A DNA stretch of 64,000 nt from Ochotona curzoniae (taxonomy: Eukaryota; Chordata; Mammalia; Lagomorpha; Ochotonidae): NCBI RefSeq assembly GCF_017591425.1, contig NW_024467104.1, positions 4,215,001 to 4,279,000 of the forward strand. Reading direction: 5' to 3'. This document shows positions 34,735 to 45,589 of this stretch, one piece after another. Positions within the stretch are counted from its first letter, which is position 1. Each line of letters starts with the position of its first letter. A model generated the notes under the pieces. It was not told the origin of the DNA. It worked only from the letters and a program-made list of their open reading frames with translations, and made no database searches. Made by a program: the position numbers and the translations under genes.

Positions 34735-35042
34735 TCAATGGCTCAATTGGCTAATCCTCTACCTATAGTGTCACCACCCCATAAGGGTGCTAGTTCTTAA
34801 ACCCAGCTGCTTCTCTTCTGACTTAACTCCCTGATACTGAGAAAGCAATTGAGGAAGACCCAAATCCTTGAGATCCTACTCCAAATGGGTGACCCAGAAG
34901 AAGTTCCTGACTCCTGGCTTCAGATCAACTGAGTTCTGGCAGTTGTGGCCCCTTGGGAGTGAATCAGCAGATGGAAAATCTCTTTCTGTGTGTCTCTTTC
35001 TCTCTAAATTTGCCTTTCCAATATAAATAAATAAATAAATAG
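34735..35042 (+). mobile_element. CSINE
   Basis: ggctcaattggctaatcctc head, cccataagggtgctagttct, actccctgatactgagaaag, ctcctggcttcagatcaact, gtgaatcagcagatggaaaa and a (AAAT)n end. Confidence 0.88.
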
Positions 35043-35836
35043 GCATATGTTTAATATGAAGACGCCAGAGGCTCCTGCCATGGGCCCCGACAAGCCAGAA
35101 CAAGCAGAAGCCTTTATGATGAGATTTCATGTTGCTAAAACCAAACTGAATTGTGATCTGATCTTCTAGGCCACCACAGGACTGACATTACAAACATGGG
35201 CCCCAAACAAACCAGTTTGGTTCCTAAACAGGGCAAGTTCCCCAAACAGGCATGATGAGAATTCCAAAAATCCTTCTGCTTTTCTCTTTACAAAAAGCAA
35301 CCTGCTAGTGAATCGGTCATTTTGCTGTTCAGTCTCCCTGTCTCCGCCCTCAAAGGAAAGTGGGTGGACCATCCCTCTTTATTCTTTGTTTCTGGTGTTT
35401 TGTTTTGTTTTTTAACTCTATGAAGCTGACTTCCTCTACCCAGTCCCTTGAGACTTTGTTCTATTGAAGAAACAAAGTGTTCCCCTCTTTAATGGCCAAA
35501 GACAATTAAAATCTTTGAGCAACATTGTTCTCTGTCCTTAAGCCCCTGGGTCTGTAATGAGTTAGTGCAGCAAAAGTGGAACTCTGCCCCCACACAAATC
35601 AAAGAACATCCTGATTAGCCTCCCTGCCTCCTGCCTGATGGGTTTCTAAATCAGTTCACCTCCTCCTCCAGGTTTCTTTTCCTTGATCAGTTGCCTCTGG
35701 CTTTGTCAGGCCCTGTTCTGATGACTGGATACACAAAGAGTGGATCAACAAGATGCCTGATGTTGACACATGCATGATCTGCAGGAGGAGATGGCACCCT
35801 GACAATCAGAAAGTGTTGTGAATAAAGCAAACTTAA
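35043..35836. other. Intergenic, possibly old LTR-derived, not classified
   Basis: AT-richer stretch. It has the texture of an aged LTR, but I could not find paired termini or a target duplication. No gene seen. Confidence 0.35.
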
Positions 35837-36890
35837 AGGTGCAGCATTGTGGCAAGGCACGTTAAGCTGCTTTTTGAGACTCCCCACATTCCCTAGCAGA
35901 ACACCAGTTCATGGCCTGGCTGCTCCACTTGAGATCCAGCTCCCTCCTAACTGCACCTGGAAAGGCAGTGGAAGATGGCCCAAGCGTTGGGGTCCTTGCC
36001 ACCCATATGAGAGACCAGGCTGGAGTTCCTGGCTTTGCCTTGGCCCACACTTGACTGTTACAGCCTTTCAGGGAAGTGAACTGTTATGGGGTGCAGCCAG
36101 TGATAGCCAGCACCCATTAAGAGTGGGCAAATGAAATGTGGCTGTGTCCCCTACCCTCTGTCCTGAAGGTGGATCCTAACAGCAATGGAATGCTAATTCC
36201 ATCCTCAACCACCCCCCCACATCCTAAATTAGCCAGGATATTGAAAGTCCAATTAGTCTAGGTGTTTTTAGTTACAAGCCCAGTTCCTGTTCCTGCCCAT
36301 CCCAACAAGCCCTTTTAAAATGCCTGTGAAGCAGGGGCTCACTCTCTTTCTGGCCAGGTGCTTCTGTTACTTTGGTACCTCGACTCTTGGCTGACCTAGG
36401 ACAGGTAATCCCCTGAGCATGGTCTCTATGTCTTGCTTAGATGGGACAATGGATGCAATAATGTTGTTTCTGGTTTGTGTGCTGTCAGGAGTTCCAGGAG
36501 AGGTGAGGCCTAGCAGTGATGGAATGTGGGCGGAGAAGCCAGGAAAAGGTGAGTGTCTGCAGCTTTGTGTGTCCAGATTATTCATTGCATGTCTCTTAGG
36601 ATAACATATTGCTGGGGAAGCTGGGATGTAGGTCTTCAGCTTAACGGATGGACTTAAGGGTAATGACCATTTGTTCCTTTTGGGATTATGATTGGTTGGA
36701 TTATGATTGGCTGGATTGCCGTATGGACTTGTGATTTGCTATTGTGCTCTATTATCACCAAGCTTGGTTAACAAAGACTCCTTAATAAACCTTAGCCATG
36801 TCTGGTGTGATCTTGCTGGCATTCTGTAACAGAACCAGCAGATGGAAGACTTCCTCTCTCTGTCTCTTTTCTCTTCCTCTTTCTCTCTCA
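35837..36890 (+). mobile_element. CSINE split by an LTR
   Basis: The 5' part is 35837-36081 (gtgcagcattgtggcaaggc, gatccagctccctcctaact, gtggaagatggcccaagcgt). The 3' part resumes at 36836 (cagcagatggaagacttcct). Removing the insert and one GAAC copy restores the normal gtgaaccagcagatgg sequence of the SINE. Confidence 0.88.
36082..36831 (+). mobile_element. Solo LTR of an ERV1-type endogenous retrovirus
   Basis: A 750-bp block beginning TGTTATGGGG and ending TGTAACA. It is flanked by the 4-bp direct repeat GAAC (36078-36081 and 36832-36835), the duplication size of class I (gamma-like) elements. A TTTTAAA TATA-like box lies near 36315 and an AATAAA at 36783-36788, near the 3' end as in an LTR. 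There is no internal retroviral region, so this is a recombination-derived solo LTR. Confidence 0.82.
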
Positions 36891-37934
36891 GAGAGAGAGA
36901 AAAGCGATACATCTTCCATCTGTTGGTTCACTCCCCAAATAGTGCAATAGCTGGAATTAGGCCAGGCTGAAACTAGGAGTGAAGAGCTTCTTGGAAGAAC
37001 TTAGTCAGTCAATCTAACCTTTTTCCCCTGCTTGATGCTCAGGGCTGGCAACTTGGGGACAGTTGCCCAGGTGCCCTGCAGGGGACCTACCTGCCTACGT
37101 GACACCTGTCCCGTCACCTCAATAAAGAACCCCCACCTACCCCTTGAACTAACCAATGGTGTAAGGGTCTCATACAAATGAGGGATACTAAAACTAACCC
37201 CCTGATTGGCTGATTTTTGTATACAAACCCTAAGATTTAGAGGTTCGGGGTCTTCGTCTTCGGGGACCCGGGCATGTTCGAATAAACGCTCCTGTCGACT
37301 CCTGACTCCTGGTGATTCTTCGGGAAGAGCGGCGGCGGCGGTAGCAGCGGCAGCGGTGGTGACCGAGACCGTGATCTCGGCGACCCTGGCGCCTGCCTAG
37401 GGGGTGCGGCGGAGGCGGTAGCAGCAGAAGCGGCGGTGACGGCGGAGGGAAGAAGCAGCGGAGACCACAACCGTGACCACAGTGAAGAGGGCTTGCAGTT
37501 GCTCAAGGCCACGACGGCCACAGGTCGTCCCTGGCGTTAGAGCGGCCCAGAGCTGCATGCGGACCGGCCAGCTGTTGGCTAGTGCCGCCGAGCTGTAACA
37601 CTGTTCCAGGCCCAGCCTGGTCCAGACCGAAAGAGCTGAAACCTCGGCCCCACCTCCGCTTGCTCGTGGCCCACCTGCCTGGCTGAGCCCCTGTCAGGGG
37701 AGCCTCGCTCGCTTGCCGCACCCGCCTGCCGGCCAGCCTGGGAACAGAATCCATCCAGCTACCCTGTCTGGAGTGCCGCCACAACACAAGTCTCCCACAT
37801 GGGGTGCAGGAGCCCAAGCAATTGAGCCATCCTCCACTGCCTTTCTCAGACTCATCAGCAGGGAGCTGGATCAGAACTGGAGCAGCCAGGGCTCAACTAG
37901 GCAGACAAATGGGATAGGAATGTTGCAGGATTTT
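36891..37934 (-). mobile_element. Reverse CSINE split by a GC-rich LTR-like insert
   Basis: The reversed 3' part is 36891-37005 (cttccatctgttggttcact, aagagcttcttggaag). The 5' part resumes at ~37788 (aagtctcccacatggggtgc, gggagctggatcagaactgg, gcagccagggctcaact). The order and sense of the two parts fit one original element. Confidence 0.75.
37006..37787 (+). mobile_element. LTR-like insertion with GGC/GCA triplet-rich 3' half
   Basis: It lies between the halves of a CSINE. The first half resembles a gamma-type retroviral LTR: AATAAA at 37121, CCAAT at 37153-37157, gattggctg and gtataca near 37205-37225, then a second AATAAA at 37281-37286 followed by a cctgtcgactcctgactcct U5-like stretch. 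The second half (~37320-37780) is CpG-rich with many ggc/gca/gcg triplets. I did not find clean TG..CA ends or a target duplication, so the class is uncertain. No retroviral protein was seen. Confidence 0.5.
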
Positions 37935-37935
37935 T

Positions 37936-38640
37936 GACTCTGAGTATGGCAGTAACCTCAAATTCTTCTCTTGCAGGAAAGAAGAATTTTCATGTGGACA
38001 CAGTTTAGTTTTAAAGCAAGATTTATTAGAAAGGCTGAGAAGAAAAGACTCCCATCCTAGCGACGGGAGGGGGCTTTGAGATAGAAAAGACCCTCACCCC
38101 CTGCCATAGTGGCAGGAGGAAAATAAGAACCCTAGTGCTCTGCCATAGTGGCAGGAGGTCAAGAAGCTGAACCCTACCTAGTCCTCTGCCATAGTGGCAG
38201 GAGAAGAATAACCCATATCAATGGTAGGGAATGCACCTTTTAAAGGTTTCCCTCAAAGATGTTTCTCCATGAACAAAGAAAATTCCTGGTTTCCATGGTA
38301 CCTGGCTTGGGACAAAAGGCCACAGAGGTGCCAGACATAGGACATTCCAGGCCTTAGGTAGATGTGTATTACTTCTTCCTGCTCTCCTTTCAATGACAAA
38401 GAGATCGGCCTGAGGCCCTCCCACAATGGCCAGAGGAGATGGCCGATACTTCAGGTGGGGAATTGATATGCTAATAGCACCCCTGTCCCTTGGAAGAGAC
38501 GTGCTCTGGTGAATCCAAGACATGGTGGGGAAATTCTCTTTTACTCGGGGACCCAGAATACCCTAACTGCCTACTACCCACTCTAACTCCTCTCTCAGGA
38601 ACATTGCGGGAAGAGGCTTAACTTGAAATGCCGACCCCCT
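37936..38640 (-). mobile_element. LTR-like element with repeated palindromes
   Basis: Begins TGACTCTGAG and ends near CCCCCTCA. On the minus strand it has TTTAAAAGG (near 38236) upstream and AATAAA (38022-38027) toward the 3' end, consistent with an LTR read on the minus strand. It carries three copies of a 15-base inverted repeat. An A-rich tail (38641-38671) follows. Family unknown. Confidence 0.45.
38101..38200. repeat. Three copies of palindrome CTGCCATAGTGGCAG
   Basis: Identical 15-mers at 38101-38115, 38140-38154 and 38186-38200. Each is a perfect 6-bp inverted repeat (CTGCCA/TGGCAG) around TAG, followed by GAG, so each could form a small hairpin in RNA. Confidence 0.95.
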
Positions 38641-38849
38641 CAGAAAAAATAAATCTTAAAAAAAAAAAAAGATACAACTAACAGTAAGCTAGCTAGGAGG
38701 TACTAGGTAGTGGATGATGATTTAGGCAGTTTGGGATGTGCGTTTCTTAGGAGGTAACACTTTTGCTGAGACCCAGATGAGATATTGGAAGTCAGCCCTG
38801 ACACAATGAGAGAGTATGTTCCTAGAGAGGAAACCTGCCCCCAGGTCCC

Positions 38850-38985
38850 GTTCCTAGAGAGGAAACCTGCCCTCAGGTTCCGTCCCACCTGGCTCACCCC
38901 CAGGTCCCGTCCCACCTGGCTCACCCCCCCAGGTCCCGTCCCACCTGGCTCATCCCCCAGGTCCCGTCCCACCTGGCTCATGCCA
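38850..38985. repeat. Minisatellite, ~29-bp units
   Basis: Four near-identical head-to-tail units containing ccgtcccacctggctca and a C-run with caggt (starts near 38880, 38907, 38937, 38966). They are preceded by a ~33-bp duplication beginning gttcctagagaggaaacctg (38818 and 38850). Confidence 0.9.
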
Positions 38986-39849
38986 AGTCTCCAGGGTCTC
39001 CCCTCCCCTCTCCAGCTTCACTGGACGTCCAGTCCCCAGACAGACGCACTCTGGAAAGTTGCAGAATCTTTGTCTGGAGCACTTTCACTCCCTTTCTTCT
39101 CTCCCTACTTTGCTGAAGTCTCTGATTCAAACTTTGGTCTCTCCTTGAGTGTCAGTTCCGAAGGAGCCCTTCTCTCAACCCGACATCTGTTAATACTCCT
39201 TCAAGATGGTTTGAAAACAGTGATCACTGAGTGAGTGACCGATGCGTGTCTGAGTTCTTGGCCAGGCTGCTGAGTTCCAGGGTGGCATGTCTGGTCTCCC
39301 TCACCCTCACACAGAGCCTGGCACACAGCAGGCACTTCCTAACAGTGCTGATCTGACAGACTGGCAAGGGCAGGCGTCTTAAGGCATTGGATGTGTGGTA
39401 GGAAATCAGATGAATCGGCTTAGACTCGCCTGAAGTGCTTAGACTCAACAGGGCTGTCCGCAGAAGGGTGTTTGCTTTCACGGAAATGAGTGAAATGCTA
39501 ACCAGATTTCTAGAAGTTTCCTCTGGAAGATGATGGGTTAGGATGAGATGGAATAGAAGAAAGGAGCCCCCAGGTGTGTTGGAAACTTAACCCCTAGTTC
39601 TGTGGTATAAGAGGGCAGACGTTTGAGAGGTGATTGTGTCTCCAGGGTTCTGTCCTTGTGGACCTGGGCATGGGTTTAAAGCATCCTGCTCTCATTTTCC
39701 CTGGCATTCTTACTCTGTCTTGCCATAATGTGGCCTCTACCATGTTATGATGCAGCTCTCACCCGAGGCTGGTACCATGCTATTTAACTTCCAAGTCTCA
39801 GGAGGATGAGTTAAACTATTCAGACATAGGAACAGAAAACATGGACCAG
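38986..39849. other. Intergenic, no feature recognised
   Basis: No gene, RNA or repeat family identified between the minisatellite and the nested CSINE pair. Confidence 0.4.
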
Positions 39850-40465
39850 TGCTGTCGTATATAGCATTTGAAGCTGCTGCCTGCAATGCCAGCTTCCCAT
39901 ATGTGCACTGGTTTGAGACCCTAATGCTCTATTTTATTTATTTATTTTTAAAGATTTATTTATTTATTGGAAAGTCAGATATACAGAGAGGAAGAGAGAC
40001 AGAGAGGAAGATCTTCCGTCCGATGATTCACTCCCCAAGTGAGCGCAACGGCCAATGCTATCCCGATCCAAAACCAGGAGCCAGGAGCTCTTCCAGGTCT
40101 TCCACACGGGTGCAGGGTCCCAAGGCTTTGGGCCAGTCCTCGACTGCTTTCCCAGGCCACAAGCAGGGAGCTGGATGGTAAGTGGAGCTGCTGGGATTAC
40201 AACCGGCGCCCATATGCCATCCCGGCATGTTCAAGGCGAGGACTTTAGCCGCTAGGCCACGCCGCCGGGCCCTAATGCTCTATTTTAAACCCAGCTCTCT
40301 TCTAATATGCATGGGAAAGCAGTGGAAGATGGCCCAATTGATTGGGCCCCTGTGCCCACGTGGAAGATCTTGGCATCTACCTTCAGTCTGGCCATTGTGG
40401 CCATTTGGAGAGTGAACTAAGACACAGAAGATCTGTATCTTTGTTTCAAACAAACAAATCTTAGA
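39850..40465 (+). mobile_element. Old CSINE split by a young CSINE
   Basis: The 5' part is 39850-39936 (gtcgtatatagcatttgaag, ttcccatatgtgcactggtt). The 3' part resumes at 40288 (aacccagctctcttctaata, gggaaagcagtggaagatgg, attgtggccatttggagagt, tttcaaacaaacaaatctt). Confidence 0.88.
39937..40272 (-). mobile_element. Young full-length CSINE, reverse, with 15-bp target-site duplication
   Basis: Perfect direct repeats TAATGCTCTATTTTA at 39922-39936 and 40273-40287 flank a complete element ending cgccgccgggccc. The body has very few departures from the consensus of other copies in this window, so it is among the youngest insertions here. Confidence 0.95.
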
Positions 40466-40858
40466 AGAAAAGCAGAAAACAAAGATGCCTAGGAATTAAT
40501 TATTGGACAAGGTTTAATCACCCGCTGTAGACTGTGGGCATCGGTGACACGAGCAGAGCCAGAGGTGCAGCTCCACTGGGCAGTTTACGGCTGGGACAGC
40601 AAGGAAAGACCTCTTCCAGGCCGTCAGTGTCACGGACCCGCTCCTCAGAAAATGCACAGGTTTCAGGGTGTACAGAATAACTTTGTGTCCTCCTTACGGC
40701 TAGGAAATAAACTGACAGTGGGTGACCAGCGGAAAACCGTTTTCATCACGGTCCATACACAGAGCCTTGCACTGAGAACGCTTCTGTGGGTGAGATGGAA
40801 AAATTTTCCCTCCTTTTGCCTTTTTAGCGCGGAAAGTTGGACGAAGTCCTGGATGAGA

Positions 40859-40870
40859 ACTACATTTCCC
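40859..40870 (+). promoter_or_regulatory. ZNF143/SBS2-type element ACTACATTTCCC
   Basis: 11 of 12 matches to ACTACAATTCCC, ~400 bases upstream of the predicted TMEM109 exon 1 donor. Confidence 0.6.
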
Positions 40871-41470
40871 TCCATCCCCCGGAGGGGGCGGGAAGCAGAC
40901 GCCGCTCGGCAGCTTCGGGGCTCAGGAGGCAGAGGGACGTCGCCCCTAGTTCCAGGACCCAGTGTCCCTCTCCACAGCCCAGACCTAACTAGCTTCGTTC
41001 CCCTTTCCTGCCACAGCCTTCCGCTCCCGCCCGGAGCTTCCGCTCGCATTCTTCCCTCGGTGTGGGAACCTCCGGCGGGCGGCGCAGCGGGCCGGGAGCC
41101 AGCGAGCTCGGCGCATGCGCCCCTCACGCCCGCTCGGCCGGCTCACCTCCCGGCGCCTCCCGCCTTGCGCACGCGCACGCTGCAAACCAACGCCCCGGAC
41201 TTGAGGCGCGGTTTTGGTGGCGCGTTTCAGCCAAGTCGCACGTGAAGGCAAGCGGTGGCCGCAGCCCGGTGAGTCCCGCCCGGGATCGGGGCTGCGGGGG
41301 CGCAGGCGGGGCCGGGAGGCGGCAAGCGGTGACGGCCGCTGGCACGGTGGAGCAGCGAGGCCTGACCGCGCCGGACTGGGGAGGGGTCGGACGTCCGCAC
41401 CGCGGGCCCTGCGACTTGGGGACCCGATCTCGTTGCTACGCAACCGGGGGCGTCGTTACTAAGTAACCAG
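40860..41470 (+). promoter_or_regulatory. CpG-island promoter of TMEM109
   Basis: Very CpG-dense block with no TATA box, a CACGTG E-box at 41239-41244 and a good splice donor at 41269. It lies ~9 kb upstream of the TMEM109 coding exons, on the correct strand side and at a distance similar to the human gene. No other gene is known between PRPF19 and TMEM109 in human. Confidence 0.75.
41180..41268 (+). other. TMEM109: Predicted untranslated exon 1 of TMEM109
   Basis: The sequence gcagcccg followed by gtgagtcccg gives a near-consensus donor at 41269-41270, inside the CpG island. TMEM109 translation starts eight bases into exon 2 (50093), so an untranslated first exon is required upstream. The 5' boundary given is arbitrary; the exact donor is an inference. 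Confidence 0.5.
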
Positions 41471-43145
41471 GGAGGCTCGCGTTTCCGGGGAGAAGAGGGT
41501 TCGACGAGCGGCCCGGAGGTCCAGTGGAGGCGGAGCGGCTTTCGGGCTGGACGATGAGGCCGTCGGTGACCCCTCGGCGCCTGCGGCCCCTGCCCCGCGG
41601 CCCAACCTCCTGGCAGCCATGAAGGTCCCGTGTGTCCCCCCCTCCACCCCCCGGGGATACCCCAAAGTCTTGGGCCGCGCCACGTCCCTGGCCAGCGGCG
41701 ATGCCAGCCTGCAGCCCTTGGCTGGGGCCGCGCTGTTGGAAATAGCACTTGCGACTGATACCCTGTCTGGAGGAGGCCGCGACGCGCCAGGGGAGCTGCC
41801 CCCAAGCAGTTGCTGGGCAGCAGCTGTCACCTGGCTTAGCAGCGGCTGCCACCGACCTGCCAGATCGCTGACCACCGTCTGCTCCGCGGCGGCTTCGCCC
41901 CGTTCGCACTCAGCTGTGCTTCTCCAGTGACTGCTGTATATTTGGATCAAGTGTTAAAATAACCTCCCTCTCCCCACCTCTCCGTTGTCTCTTTGTTTCT
42001 ACTGTCACAGCTGCTTGGTGGACCTGGAATGCTCATTGAACAGGCACTTAGTCACAGTTCCGAGCTGGGCGCTGGGCATTGCTAGAGAAGTGAGCGGTGA
42101 GGTCTGCCTTGAGGCTCTCCGGGGCGACACATCGCTCAGTGTTGCTAAGGTGTAGCAGCTGGAAGTGGCACTCGGGCAGGTTGCGTGCTGCAACACCTCT
42201 GTACTGTTTCCAGTCTACCCAGGGTGTGCAGCAGTTCTTGGCTGCACCCCATTTGACGTTTGAGGAGTTCTGGGTTATCTTAGCAGACAACCTAAGGGTT
42301 CACGATGTGGCAGGATTGAACCCATCCTCTACGCCGCTGTGCCTTGGGGGCTTTGCCTAGAATAAGCTTGTCCGTGTGCGGCAGCTGTTGGAAATCCCCA
42401 AGGTGCTTTAGAAACTCGGTCTGGGAGAGTCTGAAGGAGTAGCCCCGGGTGGGGCGGACATGCGTGTTTCCTGGGCTGCAGAGGCGGTTCTGCCGGGTAG
42501 CAGGGTTGAGAACCGCAGCTGCTCCAGGACATTTTGGAAGCAGGGATGGGGACCACCAGGGCTGGCTGCTACAGCAGCTGCCCCTCCTGCTGTGGAGTGA
42601 TTCAGAGCAAAAAAAGGAAGAGGAGGAAGGAGGCTGGCTGAGCAGGGGTTGTGTGGGCTGCCCCACCCTAACCTTACAAGGCAAACCACAGCTAAACATA
42701 TAGTCTCCCCCCCCATTGTACATAAAGCAGCCGGTTCTCTTGGCCCCCTGCCTGAGCCATATTGCCGCCCAGCAGGGGGGGGCATCTTCCTGGAATGCAA
42801 GGGTGTCCTCCCACTTGCACTTGTTGGCAGGGACCAGACTGACCTGGGCATGTAGCAGTGCAGGATGAGCCAAAGGACAAGGCTGAGATCTATCCTAGGA
42901 GGCAAGAGTCGGTGTGCTGGGCGACACTGGTGAAGTCACTTGATCTCAACGGCCATGCTCTTCTGAGTAAGATGGGCAGAATAATGATGCTCTACAAAGT
43001 TGTCCCCAGAGTTAGAGATGGCAAAGAAGCAAGTGCTTTATGAATTATGAAGCACTCTGCCCAAATCATAATTTATGTATGTGAGATGTGAGGGCACTTC
43101 CAAAAAAATTCCTTGAAAATGGAATTTTAAAAAATATACTATATT
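41471..43145. other. 5' part of TMEM109 intron 1, no feature recognised
   Basis: The first ~450 bases remain GC-rich island shoulder. The rest looks unique. Long frames here overlap on both strands and show no splice-flanked homology. Confidence 0.45.
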
Positions 43146-43432
43146 GGGCCCAGCATGGTAGCCTAGTGGCTAAAGTCCTCGCCTTGCACATGCCAGAATT
43201 CCGGCGGCCCCACTCCCCATCCAGCTCCCTGCTTGTGGCTTAGGAAAGCAGTCGAGGATGGCCCTAAGCCTTGAGACCCTACATCCGTGTGGGAGACCCA
43301 GAAGAGGCTTCTGGCTCCTGGCTTCGTACTGGCTCAGCTCAGGCTGTTGCAGCCTCTTGGGGAGTGAATCATCAGATGGAAGATCTTCTCTGTTGCTCTC
43401 CTCTTTGTATAACTTTCAAATAAAAAAAAGCA
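43146..43432 (+). mobile_element. CSINE, young subfamily (TMEM109 intron 1)
   Basis: gggcccagcatggtagccta head, ccggcggccccactccccat, ttaggaaagcagtcgaggat, ctcctggcttcgtactggct, gtgaatcatcagatggaaga and tttcaaataaaaaaaag end. Confidence 0.92.
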
Positions 43433-43551
43433 TACTTTGAGTTTATTCTGGTGCAGACTCCTAAAATCCATGTGAAGGGTTTTCATTGCACACACTTCTA
43501 CAGTGTTATGCAAAAAAAAAAAAAAAAAATTCACCAAAACAAAAATTTGTT

Positions 43552-43812
43552 TTAAAGATATGTTTATTTTTATTTGAAAATTAGAGGGAGAGATTTTCCA
43601 TTTGCTGGTTCACTACCCCCAAATGGCAACAATGGCCAGAACTGGGCCCATCTACAGGGTCCCAAGGACTTTAGACCATCCTCTACTGCTTTACCAGGTC
43701 ATAAGGAGAAAACTGGATTGGAAGTGGAATAGCCAGGATTTGAACTGGTGTCCAGATGGGATGTCAACTCTTGAGGTGGCAGATTAGCCAGTTGAACCAT
43801 CACGTTGGCCCC
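43552..43812 (-). mobile_element. CSINE, reverse (TMEM109 intron 1)
   Basis: taaagatatgtttatttttatt-like start, then reversed landmarks tttgctggttcactaccccc, gaaaactggattggaagtgg, ccaggatttgaactggtgtc and gaaccatcacgttggcccc. Confidence 0.88.
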
Positions 43813-44942
43813 TGCTTTTGCTTTTGATTGTAGTGGCCTCTTTCTGTTTTAAAGTAATTGATCTGGCTAAAGTGAGGAGGCATCTGAGGTGGGTCAGATT
43901 CATATTGAATGGGATTAAACTGTAAGAAATGGGGAATAACTTGAAACAGACCCTAGTCGTTGGCATTTGTTTTCTCCTTACTCCTAAGTATTTCATGTAT
44001 TTTCTGATACACCAGCGCCAGTCGGCAGGCAGGGTCATGCCAGTCTCATCGAGGAGGGTTTATTTCAAGGTCCCTCCCCCACCCGCCTCTTGGGAGTCAA
44101 AGCTGGCACGGAAGGCCACAGGCTGCTGTGGGAGGAGGAGCACGTGGTACCCTGACCTTCTGGGCTGGAAGACATGACATCCGATTCCTCCTGGTGGAGG
44201 TCCTTGGATAAAGGATCCAACCCAAGATAGCAACCTTGCACCCCAATGTGGTTATGGCCCAGATAGCTCAGGAGCTGGCCATGCCTTCCTGTCTCCCAGC
44301 ACTGGCAGGCAGGAGCCATCTGGCATTACATGTGTGCCAGGAAATGGAGAAGGCTTTCCTAGCCTGAGTTCCCTGCACACAGATTGCGTGTCCCATAGTC
44401 CTGCTTGATCCTGCAAGCCTCAGAAGGGGCTTGGGCAGCTGTTTCTGAGCCAACAAGTACCCCCAAAAGCTTATTTTTAGAATTCTTTTCACTAAGCAAG
44501 AGTGAGAACCTATTTCTCTTCCTTCCTCCACCGTCTGGATTTCTGCCCAATTCCCTGTGTGCCTTGGTAACTGCGAAAGCTTCCAATACCTGTCTGCCCA
44601 TTGCTCGGGGCATGGCTTAGAGCTTCAGGTGGAACCAGGGGAACGTCGTGGAGCTGCAGCCCTGAGCCAGGACGAGCACAGGGGTTTGGCAGGTGTTGCG
44701 GGACGTTTCTCAAGCGCAGTAGCGAATGGAAGGGCGACCTGCAAACACCGTTCTTGGCCAAGCCTCACCTGCTGAGATGAGTCAGTACTTGTCGGCCCTT
44801 CACTCGCGTGTAGCTTCATGTTGTAGGGAAGACTAGAGCACAGAGCCTGTGGTGGCAAGGTGACCTTGTACCCAGAAGTCGCTGAGATCACTGATTGGCA
44901 GTTTTCAGTGTATTTTAGTTCAAGTTAATCTATTAAAAAAAA
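43813..44942. other. TMEM109 intron 1, no feature recognised
   Basis: Unique-looking intronic sequence without recognisable exon, RNA or repeat. Confidence 0.4.
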
Positions 44943-45247
44943 AAAGATGTATTCACTTTTTTATTGGAAAGGCAAATTTTCAGAGAGGAGAAACGGAAAG
45001 ATCTTCTATCTGTTGGCTCACTCCCAAAATGGCCACAGCTGATCCAATCCAAAGCCAGGAGTCAGGAGCTTCTTCTGGGTCTCCCATGTGGGTACAGGAG
45101 CCCAAAGACTTGGGTCATCCTCTGCTGCTTTCCCAGGCCATGACCAAAGAGCTGGATGGGATGGGAAGTGGAGCAGCCAGGACTAGAACCTCTGCCCTTA
45201 CGGGAAGCTGGCACTGCAAGACGAAAGATTAGCCTGTTGAGCCATGA
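44943..45247 (-). mobile_element. CSINE, reverse (TMEM109 intron 1)
   Basis: agatgtattcacttttttat start, ctgttggctcactcccaaaa, tcttctgggtctcccatgtg, gaagtggagcagccaggact and gttgagccatgaa end. Confidence 0.9.
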
Positions 45248-45541
45248 AAGTGTACTTTTGCATGACTTTCTAAATGACTCCTAAGACTCAAGACTCAAGT
45301 TAGAGAAGGTACAGCAGAGGGACTGTGAGGAAGCGTCCAGTGTGGATGTATCTGGATTCAGGTCCTGGTTTCACCATTTCTTGCTTAGCCTTTCTCAGTT
45401 TCTTCCTCAAAACAATAGGCGTTACTAGTCCGACCCCAAGGCTGTTGTGAAGACTAAATCAGATAGCCAAATGTCAGTTTTCAGAGTGTGGTTTTAGTCT
45501 TTGCCTACATTGAGAGTAGACGGTCTCTGCTTGTGATCTCT

Positions 45542-45543
<2 letters not shown>

Positions 45544-45588
<45 letters not shown>
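45544..45588. repeat. (AC)n microsatellite
   Basis: 45 bases of uninterrupted AC dinucleotides, ~22 repeats, in TMEM109 intron 1. Likely length-polymorphic. Confidence 0.97.

Positions 45589-45589
<1 letters not shown>

Noticed and set aside
37326..37450. Ala/Val-rich frame in the GC-triplet stretch as a coding exon
   Set aside because: It is inside a repeat insertion that splits a SINE, and frames are open on both strands because of triplet repetition.
40544..41245. 233-codon frame across the TMEM109 promoter
   Set aside because: It runs through the predicted promoter and untranslated exon; composition is typical of island DNA and no homologue was recognised.
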